Shown: positions 18,153-26,668 of the stretch, one piece after another | Position numbering within the stretch: position 1 is the stretch's first letter | How the letters are laid out: each line of letters begins with the position of its first letter | From: an uncultured Prevotellaceae bacterium | Lineage (GTDB): Bacteria > Bacteroidota > Bacteroidia > Bacteroidales > Bacteroidaceae | NCBI GenBank assembly: GCA_900314715.1 | Contig: OMWI01000020.1 | Location: 1-64,000, forward strand | DNA length: 64,000 nt | Direction: 5' to 3' | The notes under the pieces: generated by a model | Databases searched by the model: none | The model's input: only the letters and a program-made list of their open reading frames with translations | Told to the model about the DNA's origin: nothing | Position numbers and translations under genes: made by a program

Positions 18153-18184
18153 CAAAGGTACTGCTTAAAATCCCAACTACCAAA
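18153..18184 (-). promoter_or_regulatory. Promoter of the metF-holB-ricT-gldH operon
   Basis: Minus strand: TTTG at 18181-18184, 20 bp spacer, TACCTTTG at 18153-18160. This is a near-perfect Bacteroidetes promoter. It gives a leader of roughly 140 nucleotides. Confidence 0.75.
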
Positions 18185-18247
18185 AAACGGGCTTCAATAA
18201 GGTGTAAAAATCTGTTAACAAAATGGGGTGTTCGTGTTAAAAAAGCT

Positions 18248-18313
18248 AAACCATATATTTGCGCCCTGTAAATACCATATTTGCGAGGCGTAAACACCAT
18301 ATTTACGGGACGT
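18248..18313. repeat. 22-bp period array, three units (upstream of metF promoter)
   Basis: Units start at 18248, 18270 and 18292. Units 2 and 3 follow AAA(T/C)-ACCAT-ATTT(G/A)C-GNNNC-GT closely, and unit 1 follows the same plan. Half-sites GTAAAT/ATTTAC alternate every 11 bp. The array lies about 65 bp upstream of the -33 box of the metF promoter, in the 780-bp non-coding region 18024-18803. Confidence 0.85.
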
Positions 18314-18322
18314 AAATGTGGT

Positions 18323-18548
18323 GTAACAAAAGTAACAGTAACAAGTAACAATAAGACTCTATCTATATAGCGAAGAAGGTATATATATACATTATATTAA
18401 TATATTATTATAATAATATATTAATATAAAATTTATAACCTAATAATTTCTTAAAATATCCCCTATAAATATATCGCATTGTAACACTAAAATAAGAGAA
18501 TATATATGAGCCTACCTTTTTGTTACTTGTTACTGTTACTTTTGTTAC
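18323..18548. repeat. 29-bp perfect inverted repeat with tandem GTAACA arms
   Basis: 18323-18351 is the exact reverse complement of 18520-18548. Each arm is itself made of repeated GTAACAA/GTAACA words. The repeat encloses a 38-bp palindrome at 18392-18429. Confidence 0.95.
18392..18429. repeat. 38-bp perfect AT-only palindrome, copy 1
   Basis: Two 19-base halves meeting at 18410/18411 are exact reverse complements and contain only A and T. An identical copy lies at 18623-18660. Confidence 0.95.
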
Positions 18549-18572
18549 TTTTGGGGACATAAATTGTTTCAT

Positions 18573-18722
18573 GTTTCATGTTTCATGAAACATTAGTAGC
18601 TTCAAATGTTAGAGTAAGAAATTTATATTAATATATTATTATAATAATATATTAATATAATTAAAATTTACATTAGTATTCTCAATAATGTAAAACACCT
18701 AATGTTTCATGAAACATGAAAC
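18573..18722. repeat. 22-bp perfect inverted repeat with TTTCATG words
   Basis: 18573-18594 is the exact reverse complement of 18701-18722. The left arm is preceded by a further TTTCATG copy. The repeat encloses palindrome copy 2. Confidence 0.95.
18623..18660. repeat. 38-bp perfect AT-only palindrome, copy 2
   Basis: Identical to 18392-18429 and 231 bp from it. It sits inside the inverted repeat 18573-18722, just as copy 1 sits inside 18323-18548. Confidence 0.95.
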
Positions 18723-18787
18723 AATGAAACAAAATAATAAAGACGGGAAGAGACTGACATTTTGTCATACATGACATAAAAGAAATA

Positions 18788-18819
18788 AAAGCATGAATGG
18801 CAACTACCACTCATGCTTT
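18788..18819 (-). terminator. Terminator of the proS-ABC operon/18.8 kb gene
   Basis: Stem 18788-18800 with 18807-18819 (AAAGCATGA.TGG paired with CCA.TCATGCTTT), loop 6 bases. On the minus strand it is followed by a T-rich run. It overlaps the stop codon of the gene that ends at 18804. Confidence 0.6.
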
Positions 18820-19298
18820 TTCACTTCCTCTAAAGCCTTTATCCAATCGGTGTCTAACGAGAACTGTGTCAAGTAGTTATCGTTGTTGTAATACGCATGT
18901 ACGAGTTCGGTATCCTCATCGTTGAACAACGGATTATTGATAGACGCATTCTTGAATACGGCCAAAACAACCTCTTGTTTTTTCTTCTTTCCAGAAGCCA
19001 GTTTCTCCACAAACAAGTTGATAAACTGGTACATCGCATACGATTGTTGGTTCAAAAGGTCGATAACCTTGTTGAAAACCACCAAATTTGTGGTGTCTTT
19101 CAGCACTTCGGGCAGCAATTTCTGCTTCATGTAACACAATTCATCGTACTTGAACGTAGCAACTTTACGCGTTTCTATGTCATTTTGCGTATTTTCAGCA
19201 ACCTTCAACGAAGAACTTAGCAACTCATTGAACACATCTTGCGCCTGAATAGTCAGCGACATGCACAAAAAAGCAGCTACAAATAATAATTTTCTCAT
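18804..19298 (-). CDS. Small exported protein of unknown function
   Basis: A 164-residue protein with a clear signal peptide (LLFVAAFLCMSLTIQAQ, cleavage near residue 20). The mature part is mostly predicted helix, with no Cys-rich, catalytic or binding motif I recognise. A lysine cluster (GKKKKQE) lies near residue 105. It lies 50 bases after the tandem ABC gene and may be read from the same transcript or from its own promoter. Its end overlaps a terminator hairpin. A periplasmic location is the only safe inference. Confidence 0.75.
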   Translation of the reverse strand: MRKLLFVAAFLCMSLTIQAQDVFNELLSSSLKVAENTQNDIETRKVATFKYDELCYMKQKLLPEVLKDTTNLVVFNKVIDLLNQQSYAMYQFINLFVEKLASGKKKKQEVVLAVFKNASINNPLFNDEDTELVHAYYNNDNYLTQFSLDTDWIKALEEVKKHEW

Positions 19299-19348
19299 AT
19301 TCCTTTATGTTTTTATTTATATTTTTGACTCATAACACTCCAATCGGT

Positions 19349-20830
19349 TTAATTCCGTTGCAGGAAAAGATGGTGATTGATGCAACTCGGCAACTCTTCT
19401 TGGTAGTGTGTAACGAATATCATCGTCTTGTTCTTGCGCTGGCAAAAAGCCTCAATGATGTCCTTCACCAACCGACGATTCACATTGTCGAGTCCATGCA
19501 ACGGTTCATCCAAAATCAACAATTCTGGGTCTTTCACGAACGCACGAGCCAGCAACACCAATCGCTGTTCGCCACTCGATAGTTTCAAGAACGTACGTTC
19601 TTCCAACCCCTCCAATCCGAATATCCGCATCCAGAAACGACACTTGTCGTAATCACCCTCACTGGGTTTGACGTACAAGCCTACGGAATCCTTCAATCCA
19701 CTCGCTACGATACGAATGGCAGGCATATCCCTACGATAAGCCCTATGCAATTCGGGCGAAACGTACCCGATGTGTTTCTTGATGTCCCAAATGCTCTCTC
19801 CCGATCCTCTCGGAATGCCAAAGAGCGAGATGTCGCACGCGTAACTCTGCGGATTGTCGGCACAGACAAGACTGAGCAACGTGGACTTACCCGCTCCGTT
19901 TTGTCCGCTCAACGCCCATCGCTCACCGTTCATCACATGCCAATCCAACTCTTTCAGAATGGTACGGTTACCATATCGTATGCTTACCTTTCGCATACTC
20001 ACCACTTCCTCCGCATGATATTCCTCATCGTTGTACGGGAGTGCGAGGATTTCATTCGCCTTTTCATCGTCCAACACCCTTGTAGGAAACGGGCTTCTAT
20101 CGCGCAAGAACGCTTCCCTACTCACCTTCGGCAACACTTTTAAGTCTTTTACCTCCACCACATGGGTGATAAACGAGGGAATATCGTCGCTCTTCGACAA
20201 CACCAACACCACTTGCAAGGCGATTTCGTTGGAAACGGTACGCAACAAATCGCGCAATTGGTCGCGCGTATTCGCATCCAACCCAATGAAGGGATTGTCT
20301 AAAACCAATACGCGAGGCATGGCGAGTAAGATTTTGGTTATCTGAAACTTACGAAGTTCACCGCTCGAAAGCAAGATGATGTATTTATCCAACAACAAAT
20401 CCAAGTGGAACAACTGATACAAATGCGTTTGCAACGCACGTCTCTCTGCCGTATCTTCACCCGATTGACGATAAGCCTCTTCCAACAAGGCTCCCACGGT
20501 AGGCGTAGACTCGTCGATTTCCATTTGGTTCCAACGTTGCTGGAGGAAATAAGTACGGTCGTTATCGCCACCATAGCTATCGCAAAACGTGATATACTTG
20601 ATGTTGTCAGACACCAGTTTCTTTTGGCTGGGAGAAAAGTCGTATGTAGCACCCACACCCATCAACGGATAGCGCCCCACCATCATATTGACCAGCATCG
20701 ACTTACCACTGGCATTCAAACCCACGATGGCGAGATGCTCACCATCACATAGTTCGAAGTCTACAGGTGCCGCCAACCTACATTGAGGCATCCTACAAAC
20801 ACCCTGCTCTATTCTGATGATTTTTTGCAT
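19349..20830 (-). CDS. Tandem ABC ATPase (ModF/PhrA-like)
   Basis: About 493 residues from the Met at 20830 (an in-frame Met at 20866 adds 12). It has two complete nucleotide-binding domains and no membrane segment. Walker A sites are GLNASGKS (near 37-44) and GQNGAGKS (near 310). Signature motifs are [12 protein letters not shown] and [14 protein letters not shown], and Walker B sites are VLVLDNPF and LLILDEP. The architecture fits the ModF/PhrA group, once called photorepair or molybdate-linked proteins, whose function is poorly defined. The start overlaps the end of ruvC by about 22 bases, which supports co-transcription. It is not a typical ABC-F: the long inter-domain linker of that family is missing. 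Confidence 0.8.
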   Translation of the reverse strand: MQKIIRIEQGVCRMPQCRLAAPVDFELCDGEHLAIVGLNASGKSMLVNMMVGRYPLMGVGATYDFSPSQKKLVSDNIKYITFCDSYGGDNDRTYFLQQRWNQMEIDESTPTVGALLEEAYRQSGEDTAERRALQTHLYQLFHLDLLLDKYIILLSSGELRKFQITKILLAMPRVLVLDNPFIGLDANTRDQLRDLLRTVSNEIALQVVLVLSKSDDIPSFITHVVEVKDLKVLPKVSREAFLRDRSPFPTRVLDDEKANEILALPYNDEEYHAEEVVSMRKVSIRYGNRTILKELDWHVMNGERWALSGQNGAGKSTLLSLVCADNPQSYACDISLFGIPRGSGESIWDIKKHIGYVSPELHRAYRRDMPAIRIVASGLKDSVGLYVKPSEGDYDKCRFWMRIFGLEGLEERTFLKLSSGEQRLVLLARAFVKDPELLILDEPLHGLDNVNRRLVKDIIEAFCQRKNKTMIFVTHYQEELPSCINHHLFLQRN

Positions 20831-21387
20831 ACACGACTTTGATTTTTGTTGACGAAATCTTTCCAACTCTTAAACGATGCTTGCGACTCTGGCCTACCCA
20901 TTTGCAAGAAATGGCAATAAGCAGCACCTAACGCATCGGTAGCATCCATAAATTTCGGCATCTCGTTGACATCCAAGTTCAACATCCGTTGCAACATCCC
21001 CGCTACCTGTTGCTTGGAAGCAGAACCATTGCCCGTGATGGCCATCTTGATTTTCAATGGCGCATACTCGTGAATGGGAATGTCGTGGTGGATGGCGGCA
21101 GCAATGGCGACACCTTGCGCTCTACCGAGTTTCAACATCGATTGTACGTTCTTTCCGAAGAAAGGCGACTCGATAGCCATTTCGTCGGGCAAGAAAGAAT
21201 CGATGATACCCGTCACACGTTCGAAGATATACCCCAAACGGAGATAAGGGTCGGTCATCTTGCGAAGGTCGATGACTCCCATCGACACCATTTCGGCCTT
21301 GTTGCCTATCACCTTGATGACACCATACCCCATGACGTTGGTTCCTGGGTCTATTCCTAAAACAATCTTCTCCGTCTGTACTGCCAT
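20809..21387 (-). CDS. ruvC: Holliday junction resolvase RuvC
   Basis: A 192-residue endonuclease that cuts Holliday junctions in the RuvABC complex. The catalytic acids are visible: Asp13 (GIDPG), Glu73 (AIESPFF), and Asp148/Asp151 ([12 protein letters not shown]). Length is slightly above the usual 170-190 because of a basic C-terminal tail. It lies 11 bases after the MBL-fold gene and overlaps the following ABC ATPase gene. Confidence 0.95.
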   Translation of the reverse strand: MAVQTEKIVLGIDPGTNVMGYGVIKVIGNKAEMVSMGVIDLRKMTDPYLRLGYIFERVTGIIDSFLPDEMAIESPFFGKNVQSMLKLGRAQGVAIAAAIHHDIPIHEYAPLKIKMAITGNGSASKQQVAGMLQRMLNLDVNEMPKFMDATDALGAAYCHFLQMGRPESQASFKSWKDFVNKNQSRVCKKSSE

Positions 21388-21398
21388 TCTACGGGATA

Positions 21399-22043
21399 TT
21401 ACCTATCAATATAGGGATTTCTTGCCACCTCGTCGCCAATGGTCGTAGAATCCCCATGACCAGGGTAAACGACGGTCTTGTCAGGCAATTGCGAGATGGT
21501 GCGCAAGCTTTGGATAATCATGAACATCGAACCACCGTCTAAGTCGGTTCTTCCGATGGAAAAGCGGAAAAGGGTATCACCAGAGAAGGCAACATTCTCC
21601 TCTTCGCAATAGAAGAAGACACTTCCGCGCGAATGTCCAGGCGTTTCAATCACCTTGAGTTGGTGATTGCCGAACGATATGATGTCATCGCCAGAGAAGC
21701 ATTCGCCAATGGGAGGAAATTGGTAGTCAAGCGTCATTCCAAAGATATCCGATGCTTGTTGGGCGCCATGCGCCGCAAAAAGCGCATCATTGTGATGAAC
21801 TTCCACCTTCAATCCAAATTCCTTGTATATCGTATCGTTGCCAAATATATGGTCCACGTGTCCGTGAGTAGCCAACAAGTGCTTCGGAACAAGTTTGTTC
21901 TTCCGAATATAATCCACGATGGCTCTTCGCTCCTCGGGATAATACGCTCCGCAATCAATAATCACACATTCATTGGTGCTATCACTGACCACATAGCAAT
22001 TCTCTTGGAGCATATTGCAAACAAATTTCTTCGTATTCAGCAT
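21399..22043 (-). CDS. MBL-fold metallohydrolase (glyoxalase II-like)
   Basis: A 214-residue soluble enzyme with the full metallo-beta-lactamase metal-binding set: THGHVDH (59-65), GHSRGS (His near 140), FSGDTLF (Asp near 159) and YPGHGD (His near 198). It matches the short YcbL-type of hydroxyacylglutathione hydrolase-like proteins, lacking the C-terminal substrate domain of true glyoxalase II. The substrate is unknown. It lies in the proS-rsmG-ruvC operon, 18 bases after rsmG. Confidence 0.85.
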   Translation of the reverse strand: MLNTKKFVCNMLQENCYVVSDSTNECVIIDCGAYYPEERRAIVDYIRKNKLVPKHLLATHGHVDHIFGNDTIYKEFGLKVEVHHNDALFAAHGAQQASDIFGMTLDYQFPPIGECFSGDDIISFGNHQLKVIETPGHSRGSVFFYCEEENVAFSGDTLFRFSIGRTDLDGGSMFMIIQSLRTISQLPDKTVVYPGHGDSTTIGDEVARNPYIDR

Positions 22044-22061
22044 ATTATTCTACTTCTTACA

Positions 22062-22688
22062 TTATTTATATATAGGGAGATAGACAACACTCTTTTCCTC
22101 AAACCACGATTCTGAGAACCATGTTTGAATGGGCGTGATTTCGGCAGCATTCTTGAATGGTTTCACCTCTGCTTGCACGTCGCCTCCCTTCAGGCAAATC
22201 ACGCCATTCACCATCGCATTGCGTTGCGTCTTGGAAATATTCTTCCGTACGATTTTCACCAAGTCAGGCAACGGCATAACGGCACGACTCACCACAAAGT
22301 CGAACAATCCCTTCTCATCCTCACCGCGCAAGTGTTCAGCCACCACGTTTTTCAATCCGATGGCATTGGCAATCTCAGTAGCCACGCGGATTTTCTTGCC
22401 CGTTCCGTCAATCAACTTAAACTGGCAATCGGGAAAGAAGATAGCGAGAGGAATACCAGGAAAACCGCCACCCGTACCAAAATCAAGGATTTTCGTTCCA
22501 TCCTTGAATCGTATGGCATTGGCAATCGCCAACGAATGAAGCACATGATGCTCGTAAAGATTCTCTATGTCTTTGCGCGAAATCACGTTGATTTTGGCAT
22601 TCCAATCCTTATACAACTCATACAAGGCATTGAATTGCCCTATTTGCTCGTCAGACAATTGAGGGAAGTATTTCAGAATCTCGTCCAT
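22062..22688 (-). CDS. rsmG: 16S rRNA (guanine527-N7)-methyltransferase RsmG
   Basis: A 208-residue SAM-dependent methyltransferase (formerly GidB). The SAM site ILDFGTGGGFPGIPLAIF is at about 67-84, followed by LIDGTGKKIRV, AEHLRG and FDFVVSRAVMPLPDLV, all typical. It methylates G527 in the 530 loop of 16S rRNA. The start overlaps the upstream lipoprotein stop by one base (TAATG), so the two are translationally coupled. Confidence 0.94.
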   Translation of the reverse strand: MDEILKYFPQLSDEQIGQFNALYELYKDWNAKINVISRKDIENLYEHHVLHSLAIANAIRFKDGTKILDFGTGGGFPGIPLAIFFPDCQFKLIDGTGKKIRVATEIANAIGLKNVVAEHLRGEDEKGLFDFVVSRAVMPLPDLVKIVRKNISKTQRNAMVNGVICLKGGDVQAEVKPFKNAAEITPIQTWFSESWFEEKSVVYLPIYK

Positions 22689-23485
22689 TACCTCATGTAT
22701 GATTTCAAGTCGCTTTTGTCAAATTCAACCCGTATCTCCCCTATTTCATGGGGTGCTATTTCGTCTTCGCAATAGATGAACGTCACCTTATCGTCTTCCA
22801 AGATGAAGTTGTCGGGCACATATACTTGTCCGTCGGCAAAGATATACTTCTCCTTGAGTTGGTCGAACGAATCCACGTCGAACTGCTTGATGAGTTTCTC
22901 TACAATCATGTCCTTGATGGCCACATCGCTGATAAACACGTCTTCAAGCGTCAGCATGTGGCAAGTCTTCATGTCGAAGTTGCGCACCAACGTCTGGTTG
23001 ATGCCATGAGCGCCACCGCCAAACGTGTAGATATTTGCCACGTAGTTGAGAATATCATCCCCGCCATTGTGCGTACTGGTCGTTACTTTCAAGTCGTAGC
23101 GATACGAATCGGCATGAGCCATATCAGCCTGATAGAGTGTGCCGTAATCGCGGAGATAATCGGCAACGAATCGGCAGGCGAAAGAATCCACGATGGCCTT
23201 GACACTCATCTTCTCATCGCTCAACGAGAAGTAATCGGGTGCGAGAATGCCTGAGCGCAACAAGGTATCATTGAACTTCTGCGCATTCTTTCCCTTGGCG
23301 TATTGGATGCTTAGACGAAGTTGACAACTGGGTGCATTTTCTGCCTTTCCCAACTTGGCAACCGTATCAATGACAATGCTATCGAACTCCATACCCTCAA
23401 AACTTGCCGTTGATTTACCACCGCAAGCATAGAGCAAGAATGCCGATAGCATGGTCAATATAATATTTCTGAAGTTTCTCATCCG
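22688..23485 (-). CDS. Lipoprotein with DUF4163/DUF3298 (RsiV/PdaC-like) domains
   Basis: About 265 residues from the Met at 23485. An upstream in-frame Met at 23536 would overlap proS and spoil the signal peptide. The lipobox is FLLYAC with lipidation of the Cys near residue 20. The middle part ('ADYLRDYGTLYQADMAHADSYRYDL') looks like DUF4163, and the C-terminal part (GGGAHGIN.TLVRNFDMKTC, EIAPHEIGEIRV) looks like DUF3298, the pair found in RsiV-like and PdaC-like extracellular proteins. The molecular function is unknown; RsiV binds lysozyme, but no such role can be claimed here. It starts 5 bases after the proS stop. Confidence 0.75.
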   Translation of the reverse strand, partial: RMRNFRNIILTMLSAFLLYACGGKSTASFEGMEFDSIVIDTVAKLGKAENAPSCQLRLSIQYAKGKNAQKFNDTLLRSGILAPDYFSLSDEKMSVKAIVDSFACRFVADYLRDYGTLYQADMAHADSYRYDLKVTTSTHNGGDDILNYVANIYTFGGGAHGINQTLVRNFDMKTCHMLTLEDVFISDVAIKDMIVEKLIKQFDVDSFDQLKEKYIFADGQVYVPDNFILEDDKVTFIYCEDEIAPHEIGEIRVEFDKSDLKSYMR

Positions 23486-23489
23486 GCGT

Positions 23490-24971
23490 TTAGTAACTAC
23501 GAGCGATGATGACACGATACTTGGCAGGCTTGCCACTTACCATATCTACGCCAGGCGTTTGCTCATAAGCGAAAGGCACGCAACGGATAGTAGCTTGTGT
23601 CTCTTCCTTGATTTTAGCCTCCGTCTCGGCCGTACCGTCCCAATGGCAGAGGAAGAAGCCACCGTCCTTCACCTTTTCCTTGAATTCCTCGTAGTTGTCG
23701 CATTCGTATACACGCTCGTCGCGATACTTACGCGCTTTCTCGAAGATATTCTTCTGGATGTCTTCCAACAATTCCTTCACGTACTCAACAATGCCATCGA
23801 GTTGCTTGGTTTCTTTCTCCAACGTATCACGACGCATCACCTCAATCGTACCGTTCTCCAAGTCGCGGCCTCCCATCACGAGACGAACGGGAACACCCTT
23901 CAACTCATAATCGGCAAACTTGAATCCAGGACGTTTGTTCTCTGCATCATCATACTTCACGCTAATGCCAAGTTCGCGCAATTGGTTGATAATCGGCGTG
24001 AGTTTCTCGGTGATGGCTTGCAATTGGTCATTTCCCTTAGTGATAGGAACGATAACCACCTGTATAGGAGCCAAACGCGGTGGAAGCACAAGACCGTTAT
24101 CATCGGAGTGCGTCATAATCAAAGCACCTATCAAGCGCGTGGAAACACCCCAAGAAGTAGCCCAAACATATTCAGGCTTGTTTTCCTTGTTCAGATAGGT
24201 AACGTCGAAAGCCTTGGCAAAATTCTGACCGAGGAAGTGAGACGTACCACTTTGCAGAGCCTTACCGTCTTGCATCATGGCCTCGATGGTATAGGTGTCG
24301 AGCGCACCAGCGAAACGCTCCGTCTCGCTCTTCACGCCTTGGAGAACGGGAACAGCCATCCATTGTTCGGCGAAGTCGGCATAGACCTTCAACATGGTTT
24401 GTGCCTCTTTCTCAGCCTCCTCTTTCGTAGCGTGAGCCGTATGTCCCTCTTGCCACAAGAACTCAGACGTGCGAAGGAAAGGACGCGTACGCATTTCCCA
24501 TCTCATCACGTTACACCATTGATTGCACAACAAAGGCAGGTCGCGCCAAGAGTGAATCCAATTCTTATACGTGTTCCATATAATGGTCTCCGACGTAGGA
24601 CGGATAATCAATTCTTCATCGAGCTTTGCCGTTGGATCTACCTCAACGCCACTCTTATCCTCCTTTGCACGAAGACGATAATGAGTTACGACGGCACACT
24701 CCTTGGCGAACCCCTCTACGTGCTCTGCCTCTCTTGAGAGGAACGACTTGGGAATCAACAAGGGGAAATAAGCGTTTTGCACACCCGTTTCCTTGAACAT
24801 CTTGTCAAGTTGTTGTTGCATCTTTTCCCAAATAGCATAACCATAAGGTTTGATTACCATACATCCACGAACGGCAGACTGCTCGGCAAGATCTGCCTTA
24901 ACTACCAAATCATTGTACCACTGGCTGTAATTGTCAGCGCGCTTGGTGAGGTCTTTTAATTCTTTTGCCAT
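23490..24971 (-). CDS. proS: Prolyl-tRNA synthetase (archaeal/eukaryotic-type, class IIa)
   Basis: A 493-residue enzyme that charges tRNA-Pro. It is the short ProRS type without the editing insertion of E. coli ProRS and with a C-terminal extension domain. Motifs are [13 protein letters not shown] and [10 protein letters not shown] (motif 1 region), [40 protein letters not shown] split over motif 2, and motif 3 near [13 protein letters not shown]. It is the first gene of a minus-strand operon running through rsmG, ruvC and the ABC ATPase. A -7-like TAATTTTG lies at 25072-25079 on the minus strand. Interestingly a tRNA-Pro gene lies 10 kb away at 34429. Confidence 0.95.
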   Translation of the reverse strand: MAKELKDLTKRADNYSQWYNDLVVKADLAEQSAVRGCMVIKPYGYAIWEKMQQQLDKMFKETGVQNAYFPLLIPKSFLSREAEHVEGFAKECAVVTHYRLRAKEDKSGVEVDPTAKLDEELIIRPTSETIIWNTYKNWIHSWRDLPLLCNQWCNVMRWEMRTRPFLRTSEFLWQEGHTAHATKEEAEKEAQTMLKVYADFAEQWMAVPVLQGVKSETERFAGALDTYTIEAMMQDGKALQSGTSHFLGQNFAKAFDVTYLNKENKPEYVWATSWGVSTRLIGALIMTHSDDNGLVLPPRLAPIQVVIVPITKGNDQLQAITEKLTPIINQLRELGISVKYDDAENKRPGFKFADYELKGVPVRLVMGGRDLENGTIEVMRRDTLEKETKQLDGIVEYVKELLEDIQKNIFEKARKYRDERVYECDNYEEFKEKVKDGGFFLCHWDGTAETEAKIKEETQATIRCVPFAYEQTPGVDMVSGKPAKYRVIIARSY

Positions 24972-25071
24972 AGTTTATCACTGTTGAAAAATGGGTCGTC
25001 ATCATGAAGAACTTTCCTTTTCTTATCAGGTATTTTCTTATTCGAAACGACCATATCTATTAATTTTGGCG

Positions 25072-25079
25072 CAAAATTA
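25072..25079 (-). promoter_or_regulatory. Putative -7 element for the proS operon
   Basis: The minus strand reads TAATTTTG, about 100 bases ahead of the proS start. It faces a plus-strand TAATTTTG at 25061-25068, so the pair forms a near-palindrome. No clear -33 box. Confidence 0.4.
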
Positions 25080-25101
25080 CAAAAAAATGTTGGAAAATTT
25101 A

Positions 25102-25130
25102 TTGCCAACACAAAAAAACAATTATCTTTG
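25102..25130 (+). promoter_or_regulatory. Promoter of the OmpA-like lipoprotein gene
   Basis: TTG at 25102-25104, 18 bp, then TATCTTTG at 25123-25130. The leader to the ATG is about 40 bases and A/T-rich, as expected for a highly expressed gene in this phylum. Confidence 0.65.
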
Positions 25131-25175
25131 CAGTGATAAAATGATAATATCATTAACTTAATAATTTTTTGAAAG

Positions 25176-25874
25176 ATGAAGAAAATGAAATTTTTGACAC
25201 TGGGAATGTGTCTCGCCGTAATGTTAAGTTGCGGTAGTGCTATGAAAAATGGTGCTTTGATTGGTACTGGTGGTGGTGCATTACTCGGTGCTGTCATTGG
25301 TAAAATCGCTGGAAATACAGCCGTTGGTGCTGCTATTGGTGGTGCTGTTGGTGCTGGTGCAGGCGCACTTATTGGAAAGCACATGGATAAAGTAAAGGCT
25401 CAAGCACAAGCTGTACAAAACGCACAAGTGGAATCAGTAACCGATGCGAACGGTCTTCAAGCTGTAAAGGTAACATTTGACTCTGGTATTCTTTTCGCTA
25501 CTGGTAGTTCTACATTGAGCAACACAGCTAAGAGTTCTTTGTCTAACTTCGCAAACGTGCTGAAGCAAAACACCGATTGTGATGTTGCCGTTCAAGGTTA
25601 TACTGACAATGCAGGTTGGAAGAACAGTACTGTTGAGCAGAGCCAACAGAAGAACCTGAACCTTTCACAACAACGCGCACAAGCCGTGACAAATTATCTC
25701 CAGTCACTCGGCGTAAGCAACAACCAAATCCGTTCAACCACAGGTTACGGAGAGGCTAACCCTGTTGCTGACAACGCTACTGCTGCTGGTAAAGCACAGA
25801 ACCGTCGTGTTGAAGTTTACATGTATGCAAGCCAAGCTATGATTGAGGCTGCAAACAACGGAACACTCCAATAA
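25176..25874 (+). CDS. OmpA-family lipoprotein with glycine zipper (YiaD-like)
   Basis: A 232-residue outer-membrane lipoprotein. The lipobox is AVMLSC (Cys near residue 20). Residues about 25-70 form a glycine zipper (GTGGGALLGAVIGKIAG and a second run), which may span or pack against the membrane. The C-terminal OmpA-like peptidoglycan-binding domain (about 95-220) contains VQGYTDNAG, LSQQRAQAVTNYL and GYGEANPVADN..AAGKAQNRRVEV, the standard peptidoglycan-binding signature. It likely tethers the outer membrane to the wall. It has its own promoter and is followed by a strong terminator hairpin. Confidence 0.9.
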   Translation: MKKMKFLTLGMCLAVMLSCGSAMKNGALIGTGGGALLGAVIGKIAGNTAVGAAIGGAVGAGAGALIGKHMDKVKAQAQAVQNAQVESVTDANGLQAVKVTFDSGILFATGSSTLSNTAKSSLSNFANVLKQNTDCDVAVQGYTDNAGWKNSTVEQSQQKNLNLSQQRAQAVTNYLQSLGVSNNQIRSTTGYGEANPVADNATAAGKAQNRRVEVYMYASQAMIEAANNGTLQ

Positions 25875-25894
25875 TAAATAGGTATGTTTTTGAC

Positions 25895-25925
25895 TCCCTC
25901 CCCCAAGCAGGGGAGGGATTTTTTT
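25895..25925 (+). terminator. Rho-independent terminator after the OmpA-like gene
   Basis: A 9-bp stem TCCCTCCCC (25895-25903) with GGGGAGGGA (25910-25918), a 6-base tip, then seven Ts. It directly abuts the mtgA ATG at 25926, so mtgA either depends on read-through or on a promoter hidden in the upstream gene. Confidence 0.85.
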
Positions 25926-26657
25926 ATGATTCGTATCATCAGGAAAGTCATTCGATGGGTGCTCGCCCTGTTTTTTAGTTCCACAATCATGATGGTTGTG
26001 GCTTATCGTTTCATACCCGTTTACATCACGCCATTGATGGTGATTCGTTCGATTGAACAAATCAAGGACGGGAAGAGCATTACCTGGCATCATCATTGGG
26101 TGCCGCTCGACAAGATGTCGAAACACTTACCCGTGGCTGCTATGGCGGGAGAAGATGCGCAATTCTTGACGCACCACGGCTTTAATTATGATGCCATCAA
26201 GAAAGCAGCTGAAAGAAACGCATCAAAGAAGAAGATTACACGCGGAGGGAGCACGATTACCCAACAAACGGCCAAAAACGTATTCTTATGGCCTTCGCGT
26301 ACATGGTTGAGGAAAGGTCTTGAAACCTATTTCACGGTATTGATAGAGTTGATTTGGAGTAAGCAACGCATCATGGAAGTTTACTTGAACTCCATCGAAA
26401 TGGGAAATGGCATCTATGGTGCTGATGCCGTTGCCGAATACCACTTCGACAAGACCGCCGAAGAACTCACTCGTTCGGAATGTGCACGTATTGTCGCTAC
26501 CTTCCCCAACCCACGTATATACAATTCCAAATCACCCAGCGCATACATCAGAATGCGACAAAGAAAGATTGAAAGGGAAATGAGATTCATCCCTTCCTTC
26601 CCAAAGGAGGGAAAGGAAGTTGACCCTAAAACAGCCAAAGGCAACTACTACAAATAG
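25926..26657 (+). CDS. mtgA: Monofunctional peptidoglycan glycosyltransferase
   Basis: About 243 residues from ATG 25926. An in-frame ATG at 25884 would translate through the terminator hairpin and is rejected. There is an N-terminal membrane anchor (RWVLALFFSSTIMMVVAY). The GT51 domain has catalytic Glu in AAMAGEDAQFLTHHGF, then RGGSTITQQTAKNVFLW, KQRIMEVYLNSIEMGNGIYGA (split motif 4/5) and ECARIVATFPNP. It polymerises lipid II without a transpeptidase domain. The C-terminus (IPSFPKEGKEV) is encoded by a C/T-rich then G/A-rich inverted sequence that looks like an inserted repeat. It starts the mtgA-pcrA-GH43-trmN6 gene string. Confidence 0.9.
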   Translation: MIRIIRKVIRWVLALFFSSTIMMVVAYRFIPVYITPLMVIRSIEQIKDGKSITWHHHWVPLDKMSKHLPVAAMAGEDAQFLTHHGFNYDAIKKAAERNASKKKITRGGSTITQQTAKNVFLWPSRTWLRKGLETYFTVLIELIWSKQRIMEVYLNSIEMGNGIYGADAVAEYHFDKTAEELTRSECARIVATFPNPRIYNSKSPSAYIRMRQRKIEREMRFIPSFPKEGKEVDPKTAKGNYYK

Positions 26658-26668
26658 ACCACACACTC

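Noticed and set aside
18323..18722. Insertion sequence remnant
   Set aside because: Inverted repeats are present, but there is no transposase fragment or target duplication.
18320..18730. Chromosomal or plasmid replication origin
   Set aside because: AT-rich DNA with iteron-like words is suggestive, but I see no DnaA-box cluster (TTATCCACA type) and no replication initiator gene nearby.
23451..24737. 428-codon plus-strand open frame
   Set aside because: It lies fully antisense to proS, which has all class II synthetase motifs. The frame is open only because of codon bias, and its product has no recognisable domain.
25884..25925. Upstream start for mtgA at 25884
   Set aside because: It would translate through a strong terminator hairpin and place about 14 unrelated residues before a good membrane anchor.
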